This document shows, piece by piece, positions 7,129-18,549 of a stretch of 64,000 bases of DNA. The DNA comes from Flavobacterium antarcticum DSM 19726. GTDB taxonomy: Bacteria; Bacteroidota; Bacteroidia; Flavobacteriales; Flavobacteriaceae. Location: positions 1 through 64,000 of the forward strand of contig NZ_ATTM01000004.1 in NCBI RefSeq assembly GCF_000419685.1. The letters are read 5' to 3'. Every line of letters starts with the position of its first letter. Position 1 is the stretch's first letter. Under the pieces are notes generated by a model. The model saw nothing but the letters and a program-made list of their open reading frames with translations, was not told the DNA's origin and did no database searches. The translations under genes were made by a program, and so were the position numbers.

Positions 7129-9255
7129 TTATTCACTCAAACCTTCGTTATCAAGGTAAGGTTGTACTTCCATTTCGTGTCCTACGAAATCTTTAAATGC
7201 TTGATTCAAATCGACACTGTTTCCTACGGACAAAATGTATTTTCGGAAACGCTCTCCGTTTTCACGGGTCATTCCGCCGTGTTTTTTCAACCAATCATAT
7301 ACGTTATAATCTAATGTTTTTGACCACGTATAGGCATAATATCCCGCCGAATAGCCACCACTAAAAATATGTGCAAAATAAGGAGAATGATAACGTGTAG
7401 GAACTTCATCAACTAAAAGTCCGTACTTTGATAATGCTTCTTTTTCAAAAACTAATGTTGGTTTAAAATCATTTTCATCCGTAACACTGTGCCACGCCAT
7501 ATCTAAAGTTGCCGCAGCCAGTAATTCAGTCACGTTGTAACCACTATTAAAAGTTCCTGATTTTAAAATTTTATTGATAAGTTCCTGCGGAATTACTTTT
7601 TTAGTCGCATAATGAATGGCGTAATTTTTTAAAACCGTTGGGTCAAGTGCAGCATGTTCATTGATTTGCGAAGGAAATTCGACATAATCACGAGGGACAT
7701 TCGTTCCTGAAAGCGATACATATTGTTGGTTTGCAAATAGCCCGTGTAACGTATGTCCAAATTCATGAAACATCGTCGTGACATCATCAAAACTGATTAA
7801 AGACGGATTTCCATTCACCGGCTTGGCAAAATTGTAAACGTTGACAATAATTGGTTTTTGCTTCAAGTAATGCGACTGATCCACAAAATTACTCATCCAT
7901 GCACCGCCATTTTTATTGTCTCGTGTGTAAAAATCAAGGTAATAAATGGCCATTGACGATCCGTCTTTATCAAAAACCTCATAGACTACCACATCAGGAT
8001 GGTACACCGGAAGGTCTGTTCGTTCCTTAAAAGTGATGCCGTACATTTGTTTTGCGGCAAAAAAGACTCCTTTTTCCAAAACAGTTTTAATTTCAAAATA
8101 CGGTTTTATTTCACTCTCGTCTAAATCGTATTTCGCTTTACGTACTTGTTCTGCATAAAAATTCCAATCCCAAGGTTCTAATTTAAAACTACCCTTTTGA
8201 GCATCAATAATGGTTTGAATTTCTTCTGCTTCTCGTTTTGCTTTTTCAACAGCTGGAGCGGCAATCTTTGCAAGTAGTTCCATGGCAGCTTCGGGAGTTT
8301 TGGCCATCTGATCTTGAATTTTCCATTCTGCAAAACTATTTTTCCCCATCAACTGTGCTTTTTTCAAACGAAGACGCACCATTTGCTCTAGGGTTTCCCG
8401 CGTGTCGCCCTCGTCGTTGTTTTCAGCACGGTGCCACGACATTTTAAATATTTTTTCACGCGATTTTCTATTCGTTAAATATTGTAAAACAGGTTGCTGC
8501 GTTGTGTTTTGTAACGAAATCATGAATTGACCTTCGTGTCTTGCTTCTAAGGCTTGCATTTTAGCGGCGTCAATTTCTTGACTGGACAAACCATCTAAGT
8601 CGGATGCATTATCAAAGAAAACGGCATTGTTCTTTCTAGCAATTAATAATTTATTTCCGAACGAAGTGCTTAAAGTGGCCAGTTCCCCGTTGATGATTTT
8701 CATTTGCTTTTTGTCGTCGTCGGACAAATTTGCTCCTGCTAATTCAAATTTCTGTAAATAATATTCGGTCAAGGTCTTGTCTTCTCCTTTCAGCATTTGC
8801 ACATCAATCGACTTAAAACGCTGGTATAATTTACTATTTAAATAGATTTTATCGTTGTGTGCTGCAAAAATAGGGGCATATTCCTCATCTAACTTTTGCA
8901 ATTCGGCGTTTGTGTTCGATCCTGATAGATTACCAAAAATGGTTCGGGCTCTATTTAAATCAACACCACTTAATTCCAATGCTAAAACGGTGTTTTTGAA
9001 GGTAGGTTTTTCTGTATTATCTGCAATTTGAGCTACTTCCGCGTCGTTTGTTTTCAAACCAAATTCAAAAGCAGGTTTAAAATGCTCATTTTTAATCAAG
9101 TTAAAAGGTGGCGCTTGATACTGCAAACTGCTCCTTTGAAGTAAAGGGTTATTGATTGCCGGCTTGTTTTGTGCTGAAATATGCGTGTTCGGCAATAAAG
9201 TCATTAATACAATGGCAATAGGGATGTGAACCCATTTCGGAGTTTGTGCTGTCAT
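7129..9255 (-). CDS. M3-family zinc metallopeptidase (peptidyl-dipeptidase Dcp-like)
   Basis: This protein has 708 residues, with a hydrophobic N-terminal segment (IPIAIVLMTLLPNTHISA) that looks like a signal peptide, so it is probably periplasmic. The zinc-binding motif HEFGH occupies residues 497-501 within TTMFHEFGHTLHGLFA. The C-terminal half also has the family's GYSAGYYAYTWSK block, which helps form the substrate pocket. Length and motif position match Dcp/oligopeptidase A-type thimet peptidases that trim C-terminal dipeptides or cleave short peptides; Dcp is slightly more likely than PrlC. The gene is monocistronic and convergent with the SDR gene. An internal ATG in the signal region could be the true start. 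Confidence 0.88.
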   Translation of the reverse strand: MTAQTPKWVHIPIAIVLMTLLPNTHISAQNKPAINNPLLQRSSLQYQAPPFNLIKNEHFKPAFEFGLKTNDAEVAQIADNTEKPTFKNTVLALELSGVDLNRARTIFGNLSGSNTNAELQKLDEEYAPIFAAHNDKIYLNSKLYQRFKSIDVQMLKGEDKTLTEYYLQKFELAGANLSDDDKKQMKIINGELATLSTSFGNKLLIARKNNAVFFDNASDLDGLSSQEIDAAKMQALEARHEGQFMISLQNTTQQPVLQYLTNRKSREKIFKMSWHRAENNDEGDTRETLEQMVRLRLKKAQLMGKNSFAEWKIQDQMAKTPEAAMELLAKIAAPAVEKAKREAEEIQTIIDAQKGSFKLEPWDWNFYAEQVRKAKYDLDESEIKPYFEIKTVLEKGVFFAAKQMYGITFKERTDLPVYHPDVVVYEVFDKDGSSMAIYYLDFYTRDNKNGGAWMSNFVDQSHYLKQKPIIVNVYNFAKPVNGNPSLISFDDVTTMFHEFGHTLHGLFANQQYVSLSGTNVPRDYVEFPSQINEHAALDPTVLKNYAIHYATKKVIPQELINKILKSGTFNSGYNVTELLAAATLDMAWHSVTDENDFKPTLVFEKEALSKYGLLVDEVPTRYHSPYFAHIFSGGYSAGYYAYTWSKTLDYNVYDWLKKHGGMTRENGERFRKYILSVGNSVDLNQAFKDFVGHEMEVQPYLDNEGLSE

Positions 9256-9375
9256 TTTAAAAAATTAAGATTGAGTCATAAAAGTACTTTAAATTTGAAC
9301 CTTCGCAAAATGAAAGGTTGTTAAAAATTATACCGACTTTGATTTCCAAACAAACCATCTACCAATTAATAATGC

Positions 9376-9383
9376 TAACTTTG
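9376..9383 (+). promoter_or_regulatory. Putative -7 box of trmD
   Basis: TAACTTTG fits TAnnTTTG and lies 17 bases before the trmD ATG. No TTG is found at 17-23 nt upstream. Confidence 0.5.
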
Positions 9384-9400
9384 CGACAAATTTTATTGAA

Positions 9401-10078
9401 ATGCGAATTGACATTGTTACCATTTTACCCGAATTACTGAGAAGTCCTTTTGAAGCTTCTATTATGAAAAGAGCTATAGACAAAGGATTGGTCGAAGTGC
9501 ATTTTCATAATTTACGCGATTATACCACGAACAAACAAAAAAGCGTAGACGATTATCCGTTTGGCGGTGGCGCTGGAATGGTAATGACGGTTCAACCTAT
9601 AGATGCTTGTATTTCAAAATTAAAAGAAGAACGCACGTACGACGAAATCATTTACATGAGTCCCGACGGTGAAACGTTGAATCAGAAAATGGCAAACACA
9701 ATGTCAATGTATGAAAACATCATCATTTTATGTGGTCATTATAAAGGAGTAGATCAACGGGTTCGCGATCATTTTATTACCAAGGAAATTTCAATTGGCG
9801 ATTACGTCTTATCCGGTGGTGAATTGGGAGCTTTAGTCCTTTCTGATGCTTTAATTCGATTAATTCCTGGAGTGTTAAGCGACGAAACTTCCGCATTAAC
9901 AGATAGTTTTCAAGACAATTTACTTTCAGGACCTATTTATACACGACCTGCAGATTACAAAGGTTGGAAAGTTCCAGAAGTTTTGACCAGTGGTCATTTT
10001 GCAAAAATCGACAAATGGCGCGAAGACAAAGCCTACGAACATACTAAAAACAGAAGACCCGATTTGTTAGAAGAGTAG
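9401..10078 (+). CDS. trmD: tRNA (guanine-37-N1)-methyltransferase
   Basis: TrmD transfers a methyl group from S-adenosylmethionine to N1 of G37 next to the anticodon, preventing +1 frameshifting. The 225-residue length is typical. Recognisable blocks are [11 protein letters not shown], the [11 protein letters not shown] loop, [11 protein letters not shown] and the knotted SAM-binding core [19 protein letters not shown], followed by ETSALTDSF. In many bacteria trmD lies in rpsP-rimM-trmD-rplS. Here rplS is downstream but separated by a small exported protein gene, and rpsP and rimM are absent from the neighbourhood. Confidence 0.97.
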   Translation: MRIDIVTILPELLRSPFEASIMKRAIDKGLVEVHFHNLRDYTTNKQKSVDDYPFGGGAGMVMTVQPIDACISKLKEERTYDEIIYMSPDGETLNQKMANTMSMYENIIILCGHYKGVDQRVRDHFITKEISIGDYVLSGGELGALVLSDALIRLIPGVLSDETSALTDSFQDNLLSGPIYTRPADYKGWKVPEVLTSGHFAKIDKWREDKAYEHTKNRRPDLLEE

Positions 10079-10158
10079 TGTTTTAATTTTTTCTTAAAGT
10101 TAGTCTGTTCATTTTCAATTCATTGTTGAAATTCTTAACTTTAGTAAAAATTATTATT

Positions 10159-10632
10159 ATGAAAAATATATTTAAAATCTACGTCGTCCTACTGCTCTTC
10201 TCCTTCCCTACTTTATTTGCACAAGATATTGTTTCTAGAAAACCGGAAAGCAATGTGCCTATAATTGTAGCGCAAAATTTTGAAAGTAAATTTCCCAAAA
10301 AAGATCCTGTTTGGTTTTCACAATACCAAGGACGTTACGACAATAAGTTAGTTTACGAAGCAAGGTTTTTGTTTGACAACCGCTATTCAGCCGCAATTTA
10401 TAATCGTGAAGGCGATCTAATTGCTTTTACCGCTACCATTTCAACTGGTGAAATTCCGGAAAAAGCAATTAACTATATGAAAGAGCATTATCCATATCAA
10501 ACCATCACCGAAGCTGGAATCGTAGATAGAGGTGAAAAATCAACTGTAGAATTGGGAATTTACATTAATAACAGGTTTACTGTAGTGGTTTTTGACAAGG
10601 ATGGAAATTTTATTAAAACTACACTTGGATAA
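10159..10632 (+). CDS. PepSY-like (DUF2874) exported protein
   Basis: From the ATG at 10159 the product is 157 residues with a clear signal peptide ending PTLFA-Q. The frame is open upstream to 10123 but would begin with non-signal residues. The mature part has two related beta-alpha units (FESKFPKKDPVWFSQYQG... and YMKEHYPYQTITEAGIVDRG...), each starting with a short helix and followed by strands ending in RDGDLIA- or KDGNFIK-like turns. This matches the PepSY-like/BLIP-like repeat of Bacteroidota periplasmic proteins, often thought to inhibit or bind other proteins. It sits between trmD and rplS in the same direction, 80 bases after trmD, and rplS has its own promoter. Confidence 0.7.
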   Translation: MKNIFKIYVVLLLFSFPTLFAQDIVSRKPESNVPIIVAQNFESKFPKKDPVWFSQYQGRYDNKLVYEARFLFDNRYSAAIYNREGDLIAFTATISTGEIPEKAINYMKEHYPYQTITEAGIVDRGEKSTVELGIYINNRFTVVVFDKDGNFIKTTLG

Positions 10633-10669
10633 TAAGTACAAAATGTTGAAAAAAAGATTGCCTTACCCA

Positions 10670-10698
10670 TTGTTTATTGGAAATTTTAATTAATTTTG
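10670..10698 (+). promoter_or_regulatory. rplS promoter (-33 TTG, -7 TAATTTTG)
   Basis: TTG at 10670-10672 and TAATTTTG at 10691-10698 are separated by 18 bases, as in the Bacteroidota primary-sigma consensus. An untranslated leader of about 65 bases follows, which might hold a regulatory structure, though none is obvious. Confidence 0.75.
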
Positions 10699-10769
10699 CA
10701 CCCTCATTGAATTAACCTCTGGCGAAAGGCGTGAATGTTGATTTGATTTAAACTATAATAATTATTATC

Positions 10770-11123
10770 ATGGCAGATTTAATGAAGTTCGTTCAAGACG
10801 AATTTGTTGCTAAAAAAGATTTCCCAGTTTTCGGAGCAGGTGATACTATCACTGTGTACTACGAAATTAGAGAGGGTGAAAAAACAAGAACACAGTTTTT
10901 TAAAGGTGTTGTTATTCAAAGAAGAGGTTCTGGAACTACAGAAACTTTTACTATTCGTAAAATGTCAGGTTCTATTGGAGTTGAGCGTATCTTCCCAGTT
11001 AACTTACCCGCTTTACAAAAAGTTGAAATCAACAAAAAAGGTGCAGTTCGTAGAGCAAGAATTTTCTATTTCAGACAACTTACTGGTAAAAAAGCCAAAA
11101 TTAAAGATAAAAGAAGATACTAA
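10770..11123 (+). CDS. rplS: 50S ribosomal protein L19
   Basis: At 117 residues it is the usual length for L19, a protein at the 30S-50S interface. Typical blocks are FPVFGAGDTITVYYEIREG, RTQFFKGVVIQRRGSG, ETFTIRKMSGSIGVERIFP and a basic C-terminus RRARIFYFRQLTGKKAKIKDKR. It has its own promoter and a strong terminator, so it is probably transcribed separately from trmD. Confidence 0.98.
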   Translation: MADLMKFVQDEFVAKKDFPVFGAGDTITVYYEIREGEKTRTQFFKGVVIQRRGSGTTETFTIRKMSGSIGVERIFPVNLPALQKVEINKKGAVRRARIFYFRQLTGKKAKIKDKRRY

Positions 11124-11142
11124 TTTTCTTTCAATTACTAAA

Positions 11143-11170
11143 ACTCCGATGCAAATCGGAGTTTTTTTTT
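11143..11170 (+). terminator. rplS terminator
   Basis: ACTCCGAT-GCAA-ATCGGAGT followed by a run of T is a classic intrinsic terminator 20 bases after the stop codon. Confidence 0.92.
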
Positions 11171-11324
11171 GTTCCAAACTTTTTTGAATACATCGAAATT
11201 TTACAAATAGATAATTTTTAGTATTGAAAATTCCTAAATTAATAATTCTACTTCCCTCTTTTATCAAATTGACAATTATAACGTTTTCGCTTTCAGAACC
11301 AATCACAATTCCACCTCTTTTTAG

Positions 11325-11332
11325 TATATTTG
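11325..11332 (+). promoter_or_regulatory. Putative -7 box of icd
   Basis: TATATTTG matches TAnnTTTG and lies 32 bases before the icd ATG. Confidence 0.45.
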
Positions 11333-11343
11333 TGTCGCATTAA

Positions 11344-13587
<2,244 letters not shown>

Positions 13588-13606
13588 CATTTTACAACTA
13601 ATTTTG

Positions 13607-13637
13607 AAAAAGACGGCTTATTAAAAGTCGTCTTTTT
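13607..13637 (+). terminator. icd terminator
   Basis: AAAAGACG (13608-13615) pairs with CGTCTTTT (13629-13636), followed by T residues. The loop is 13 bases, longer than average. Confidence 0.8.
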
Positions 13638-13670
13638 TTATATTTACACTTCTAATTAAATTTTACTCGA

Positions 13671-14333
13671 ATGTCATCTCACCACATCGTTCGCGACGAC
13701 CAAGAACCAGCTTTAATTATTGCCAATGGCGAAAGTTGCAGTTCTGAACTTTTAGGGCAATTACTAGAATGGTCGCCAATTGTTGTCGTGCTTGATTCTG
13801 CAATTACCCGAGTAATTGAATTGGGAATTAAAGTCGATGTTTTGTTAGGTGATTTCGACAGAAATTTCAACGCAGAAAAGTACAAAGATTCGCAATATCC
13901 GATTGAAATTGTGCACACGCCAAATCAAAATAAAACGGATTTAGAGAAAGCATTCGATTATTTAATTGAACGAAAAATTCCTGCTGTAAATGTAGTTTGG
14001 GCAACGGGACGTCGTGCAGACCATACGATTACGAATGTTACAAACATAATTAGGTATAAAAAGGAATTGAAAATTGTGATTCTTGACGATTACTCGAAAA
14101 TCTTTCAGTTGCCAAAAAAATTTCAAAAATGGTATCCTGCGAAAACGATTTTGTCTTTGATTCCAATTGGTTCAGTTGACGGAATTTCATCGGAAAATTT
14201 AGAATATCCTTTGGAAAACGATACGTTAACTATTGGTTACAGAACCGGAAGTAGCAACTCCGTTTTAAACGATGGAATTGTAACAATTACACATTCTGAT
14301 GGCGATTTATTATTAATGGAATGCCACGATTAA
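13671..14333 (+). CDS. Thiamine pyrophosphokinase
   Basis: This enzyme transfers pyrophosphate from ATP to thiamine, giving thiamine diphosphate. The 220-residue protein shows the TPK pattern: ALIIANGES near the N-terminus, VDVLLGDFDR (about residues 58-67) with the catalytic acidic loop, NQNKTDLEKA (about 84-93), ATGRRADHTITN (about 107-118), and a C-terminal thiamine-binding beta domain with GYRTGSSNSV. It starts a likely operon with a Nudix hydrolase and rlmF (13 and 0 bases between genes). The product supplies the cofactor for the E1 dehydrogenase encoded at 42917-45322. Confidence 0.92.
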   Translation: MSSHHIVRDDQEPALIIANGESCSSELLGQLLEWSPIVVVLDSAITRVIELGIKVDVLLGDFDRNFNAEKYKDSQYPIEIVHTPNQNKTDLEKAFDYLIERKIPAVNVVWATGRRADHTITNVTNIIRYKKELKIVILDDYSKIFQLPKKFQKWYPAKTILSLIPIGSVDGISSENLEYPLENDTLTIGYRTGSSNSVLNDGIVTITHSDGDLLLMECHD

Positions 14334-14346
14334 ATTTAAAATTATT

Positions 14347-14931
14347 ATGAAGAATTCAAATATAAATATCACCAACACTGAAGTGCTCTCTGCCAATTGG
14401 GCAAAACTTTCTAAAATAACATTAGAATACACCAAAGAAGACGGTGAAGTTGAAGTACATAAAAGAGAAGTGTACGACCGTGGTGATGGCGCTACAATCC
14501 TACTTTTCAATAAAATTAAAAAGTCGGTTGTTTTAATTAAACAATTCCGACTTCCCACCTATTTAAATAAAAACGAATCGGGATTTTTAGTAGAAGCTTG
14601 TGCAGGAGTTTTGGAAGAAGAACATCCAGAGGAATGCATCAAACGAGAAACCGAAGAAGAAACGGGTTATGAATTACACGATGTAAAAAAAATATTTCAA
14701 GCGTATATGTCTCCAGGTGCTGTTACAGAAATTATTCATTTCTTTGTCGCTGAATACGACGATGAAATGAAGAAGGGAAAAGGCGGAGGTTTAGCTTCCG
14801 AACACGAAAATATTGAAGTCATCGAACTTCCTTTTGAAACGGCTTACAACATGATTGCTTCAGGCGAAATTGTCGATGCCAAAACAATAATGCTTTTGCA
14901 ATACGCAAAAATTAATCAGTTAATCAACTAA
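14347..14931 (+). CDS. Nudix hydrolase, NudK/ADP-sugar pyrophosphatase type
   Basis: The 194-residue protein has a Nudix motif at about residues 82-104: AGVLEEEHPEECIKRETEEE then TGYE. The spacing before the RE..EE.G core is one residue shorter than the textbook motif, as also seen in NudK-type enzymes from memory. The upstream IKQFRLPTY segment and the AYMSPGAVTEIIHFFVAEY segment after the motif are typical of the ADP-ribose/GDP-mannose pyrophosphatase group. It probably hydrolyses a nucleotide sugar into NMP and sugar phosphate; the exact substrate is uncertain. It lies between thiamine pyrophosphokinase and rlmF with near-zero spacing. Confidence 0.85.
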   Translation: MKNSNINITNTEVLSANWAKLSKITLEYTKEDGEVEVHKREVYDRGDGATILLFNKIKKSVVLIKQFRLPTYLNKNESGFLVEACAGVLEEEHPEECIKRETEEETGYELHDVKKIFQAYMSPGAVTEIIHFFVAEYDDEMKKGKGGGLASEHENIEVIELPFETAYNMIASGEIVDAKTIMLLQYAKINQLIN

Positions 14932-15903
14932 ATGGAATCTACAGAAAAAAATAATTTGCATCCCAGAAACAGTCACCGTTCGCGTTACGACTTTGAATTA
15001 TTAGTGCAAACCAATCCAAAATTACAACAGTACGTTCAAAAAGTAAAAGACACAGACAAACTAACAATCGATTTTGACAATCCAAAAGCGGTTAAAAGTC
15101 TGAATAAATCACTTTTGATGCATTACTATAATGTTGAAAATTGGGACGTTCCAGAAGGTTTTCTTTGTCCACCAATTCCAGGACGAGCGGATTACATTCA
15201 CTATATCGCTGATTTAATCAAAGGAAATAAAGCAGAAATTCCTACAGGAAGTTATGTCAAAGGTTTGGACATTGGTGTTGGTGCGAATTGTATTTATCCA
15301 TTAATTGGTGCTAGCGTTTACGGTTGGGATTTTGTAGCTACAGATACTAATTTGAGAGCATTGAAAAATTGCTCAACGATTTTACAACACAATCCTGAAT
15401 TAGGCGAGAAAATAGCTTTGCAACAGCAATTAAATTCGCGTTTTATTTTTAAAGATATTATCGAATCGGAAGATAAATTTCACTTTACGATGTGTAATCC
15501 ACCTTTTCATTTGTCGGCAGATGATGCGAAGAGAGGAACGACTCGTAAGTTAAATAATCTAGGTTTACAGAAAGATGCAACTGATAAAACACCCAATTTT
15601 GGTGGAATTTCAGATGAATTATGGTGCGAAGGTGGCGAAGTAAAATTCATCACTCAAATGATTTTTGAAAGTGCTAAATATCAGCAACAAGTGATGTGGT
15701 TTACGACTTTAGTTTCAAAAAACGAACATTTAAAAAGTTTGACTAAAGTGCTAAATAAAATCGAGCCAACAGAAATCAAAGTCATTGAGATGAAACAAGG
15801 TCAGAAAACGAGTCGCATTTTAGCGTGGACTTTTATGACGGAAAGTCGTATGAATAACGGAAGGTTTGATGAACAAAAGCCGAGTGCGGAAAACGATTTT
15901 TGA
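14932..15903 (+). CDS. rlmF: 23S rRNA (adenine-1618-N6)-methyltransferase
   Basis: RlmF methylates N6 of A1618 in 23S rRNA using SAM. The 323-residue protein begins with the family motif LHPRNSHRSRYDFELL. It has a SAM-binding motif LDIGVGANCIYPLIG (about residues 112-126), ATDTN for the second strand, and the catalytic NPPF (in FTMCNPPFHLS, about residue 189). WFTTLVSKNEHL and QGQKTSRILAW complete the family signature. The start codon directly abuts the Nudix stop codon, indicating translational coupling. Confidence 0.95.
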   Translation: MESTEKNNLHPRNSHRSRYDFELLVQTNPKLQQYVQKVKDTDKLTIDFDNPKAVKSLNKSLLMHYYNVENWDVPEGFLCPPIPGRADYIHYIADLIKGNKAEIPTGSYVKGLDIGVGANCIYPLIGASVYGWDFVATDTNLRALKNCSTILQHNPELGEKIALQQQLNSRFIFKDIIESEDKFHFTMCNPPFHLSADDAKRGTTRKLNNLGLQKDATDKTPNFGGISDELWCEGGEVKFITQMIFESAKYQQQVMWFTTLVSKNEHLKSLTKVLNKIEPTEIKVIEMKQGQKTSRILAWTFMTESRMNNGRFDEQKPSAENDF

Positions 15904-15937
15904 TTTATAGAAGAGAATTTCTGTTTGAGCACATTTT

Positions 15938-16034
15938 GCGTTAGGGACAGAAGTGGAGCTCTTTTTTTGAGGCAATTTTTCTTTGCCTCAAAAAAAAGCG
16001 GGAACGGATTGCCCGACCCTTGTGGTAACGCCCA
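15938..16034 (+). ncRNA. Structured intergenic element, copy B (flavo-1-like candidate)
   Basis: Closing stem GCGTTA (15938-15943) pairs with TAACGC (16026-16031). The left arm GGGACAGAAGTGGAGC precedes a long central hairpin TTTTTTTGAGGCAA...TTGCCTCAAAAAAA (15962-15996). The right arm is GCGGGAACGGATTGCCCGA. It shares its layout with the copies at 6159-6246 and 51953-52097 and is closest to the latter. It lies after rlmF and before the uvrB promoter. Confidence 0.6.
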
Positions 16035-16087
16035 AATTAATCAAAAGTTTTAAGTTTTGCTTAATCTTTTTCCACATAAAACATTCG

Positions 16088-16095
16088 TAAGTTTG
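16088..16095 (+). promoter_or_regulatory. Putative -7 box of uvrB
   Basis: TAAGTTTG matches TAnnTTTG and lies only 5 bases before the uvrB ATG, implying an almost leaderless transcript. A TTG at 16057-16059 is too far for ideal spacing (28 nt). Confidence 0.4.
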
Positions 16096-16100
16096 CATTT

Positions 16101-18092
16101 ATGAAATTCAACGTTGTATCCGATTACCAACCCAAAGGCGACCAACCTCAAGCGATTAAAAAACTTGCGGAAGGAATAGAAAATGGGGAAAAATTCCAGA
16201 CACTTTTAGGAGTTACCGGTTCGGGTAAAACATTTACGGTGGCGAATGTGATTGAAGAAGTGCAAAGACCGACTTTGGTTTTGGCACATAATAAAACGTT
16301 GGCTGCTCAACTATATTCAGAGTTCAAACAGTTTTTTCCGAACAATGCGGTGGAATATTTCGTTTCGTACTACGACTATTATCAGCCGGAAGCTTTTATG
16401 CCAGTTACGGGAGTTTTCATTGAAAAAGATTTGTCTATCAACGAAGAATTAGAGAAAATGCGTTTGAGTACGACGTCTTCCCTCCTTTCGGGACGACGCG
16501 ATGTTTTGGTTGTTGCCTCCGTTTCTTGTTTGTACGGAATTGGAAATCCGGTTGAGTTTCAAAAAAATGTAATCACTTTAGATAGAGACCAAATCATCTC
16601 CCGAACGAAACTTTTACATCAACTCGTTCAAAGTTTATATTCTAGGACTGAAGCCGAATTCACACCCGGAACATTCCGTATAAAGGGCGACACGGTTGAG
16701 ATATTTCCGAGTTATGGCGACGAACCTTTTCGCGTACATTTCTTTGGTGATGAGATTGAAGAAATTGAAGCTTTTGATGCAAAAACATCTTTGGTGGTTG
16801 AAAAATACAATACGTTGACCGTTTATCCTGCGAATATGTTTGTGACTTCGCCCGATGTTTTGAATGGCGCAATTTGGGAAATTCAGCAAGATTTGGTAAA
16901 GCAAGTTGACTATTTTAAAGAAATTGGAAAACATTTAGAAGCCAAACGATTAGAAGAACGAACGAATTTCGATTTAGAAATGATTCGGGAATTGGGTTAT
17001 TGTTCCGGTATTGAAAATTATTCGCGTTACCTTGATGGCCGACTTCCGGGAACTCGACCGTTCTGTTTATTGGATTATTTTCCAAAAGATTTCTTGACCA
17101 TTGTGGACGAAAGTCACGTGACGCTTTCGCAAGTTCACGCAATGTATGGTGGCGACAGAAGTCGAAAGGAAAATTTGGTAGAATACGGTTTCCGACTTCC
17201 AGCAGCAATGGACAACCGACCTTTGCGTTTTGAGGAATTTGAGGCGATGCAAAATCAAGTGATTTACGTTTCGGCGACTCCAGCAGATTACGAATTGGAA
17301 AAATCAGATGGCGTTTATGTCGAACAAATTATTCGTCCTACGGGATTGTTGGACCCGATTATTGAAGTTCGTCCGAGTTTGAATCAAATTGATGATTTAA
17401 TTGAGGAAATTCAGATTCGTGCAGAAATTGACGAACGCGTTTTGGTAACGACATTGACCAAAAGAATGGCGGAAGAATTAGCAAAATACCTGACAAAATT
17501 AAATATTCGTTGTCGCTATATTCACTCGGAAGTCGACACTTTAGAACGAATTGAAATCATGCAGGATTTGCGAAAAGGAATTTTTGATGTTTTAATTGGT
17601 GTCAATTTATTGCGTGAAGGCTTGGATTTACCTGAAGTTTCATTGGTTGCAATTTTGGATGCTGACAAAGAGGGTTTTTTGCGAAGTAATCGTTCTTTGA
17701 CGCAGACTATTGGTCGTGCGGCTCGAAATTTAAACGGAAAAGCGATTATGTATGCGGACAAAATGACTGTTAGTATGCAAAAAACAATTGATGACACAGA
17801 ATATCGCCGAGCAAAACAAATGCAGTACAACACGGATAATAATGTCGTTCCAATGGCATTGAATAAGAAAATTGAAAGTGCGTTTACCAAAAATAAATTG
17901 GTCGATTATGAATTAGGAAACACAGCGTCAATTGCTGCAGAGCCTGATACAACTTATATGACAAAAGATGCGGTAGACAAATTGATTCGGGAAAAACGGA
18001 AATCAATGGAAAAAGCGGCGAAGGAATTGGATTTTATGCAAGCGGCAAAACTCCGTGACGATATTAAAGCATTGCAGGAAAAAGTATTTTAA
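16101..18092 (+). CDS. uvrB: Excinuclease ABC subunit B
   Basis: UvrB is the damage-verifying helicase-like subunit of nucleotide excision repair; it loads with UvrA and recruits UvrC. The 663-residue product has the usual length. Visible are the Walker A motif GVTGSGKT (about residues 38-45), HNKTLAAQLYSEFK, the beta-hairpin region with YDYYQPEAF, the DESH Walker B motif in FLTIVDESHVTLSQ, and helicase motifs VGVNLLREGLDLPEV and QTIGRAARN. The C-terminal UVR domain (LIREKRKSMEKAAKELDF) contacts UvrC. The gene overlaps the convergent TerB-like gene by four bases. Confidence 0.98.
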   Translation: MKFNVVSDYQPKGDQPQAIKKLAEGIENGEKFQTLLGVTGSGKTFTVANVIEEVQRPTLVLAHNKTLAAQLYSEFKQFFPNNAVEYFVSYYDYYQPEAFMPVTGVFIEKDLSINEELEKMRLSTTSSLLSGRRDVLVVASVSCLYGIGNPVEFQKNVITLDRDQIISRTKLLHQLVQSLYSRTEAEFTPGTFRIKGDTVEIFPSYGDEPFRVHFFGDEIEEIEAFDAKTSLVVEKYNTLTVYPANMFVTSPDVLNGAIWEIQQDLVKQVDYFKEIGKHLEAKRLEERTNFDLEMIRELGYCSGIENYSRYLDGRLPGTRPFCLLDYFPKDFLTIVDESHVTLSQVHAMYGGDRSRKENLVEYGFRLPAAMDNRPLRFEEFEAMQNQVIYVSATPADYELEKSDGVYVEQIIRPTGLLDPIIEVRPSLNQIDDLIEEIQIRAEIDERVLVTTLTKRMAEELAKYLTKLNIRCRYIHSEVDTLERIEIMQDLRKGIFDVLIGVNLLREGLDLPEVSLVAILDADKEGFLRSNRSLTQTIGRAARNLNGKAIMYADKMTVSMQKTIDDTEYRRAKQMQYNTDNNVVPMALNKKIESAFTKNKLVDYELGNTASIAAEPDTTYMTKDAVDKLIREKRKSMEKAAKELDFMQAAKLRDDIKALQEKVF

Positions 18093-18490
18093 TTTCGTTG
18101 TTCTTTAAATAAAGCGTAAACTTCGTTTGGCTCGATAATTCGGTTTTTAGTCTTCCGAATTAATTCTAAAAAACGTGAAGTTGCTGAAGGATTTAATCCC
18201 ATATCAATCGCAATTTGTTTGATGGCAATCGCTTCTTTTTCGTGTAAAACGCCATCAATATGCATTAACAAAGCCAAACGATAAAATTGCTGAATTCGTT
18301 GATTTTCAGATTTTATAGGAATCACGAAATGTTCTTGGTGAAATAAATCTTGGAATTCTTGCTTCGTTATTTTTAATTCGGTTGCAACCAAAGCTAAAAA
18401 TTGATATTCGCGTTCGTGTAATTCGCCATCAACGATGGAAAAGGCAATCATTTCGCTCAATAAATTTATTTTTGTCGCGTGCGTATTCAT
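18089..18490 (-). CDS. TerB-like (tellurite resistance TerB family) protein
   Basis: This is a 133-residue all-helical soluble protein. It has two TerB-like halves: EMIAFSIVDGELHEREYQFL (about 13-32) and LLMHIDGVLHEKEAIAIKQI (about 74-93). Each contains an acidic D-G-x-(L)-x-x-x-E metal-binding-type loop. TerB family members coordinate divalent cations and are linked with membrane stress or tellurite resistance, but single-gene occurrences like this one have no known function. No other ter genes are present. The 3' ends of this gene and uvrB overlap by four bases. Confidence 0.7.
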   Translation of the reverse strand: MNTHATKINLLSEMIAFSIVDGELHEREYQFLALVATELKITKQEFQDLFHQEHFVIPIKSENQRIQQFYRLALLMHIDGVLHEKEAIAIKQIAIDMGLNPSATSRFLELIRKTKNRIIEPNEVYALFKEQRN

Positions 18491-18549
18491 AAAAAAGCTA
18501 TTTTTAGCTAAACTATTTCTTTTTATTCAAAATCACAAGTTTCTACTGC

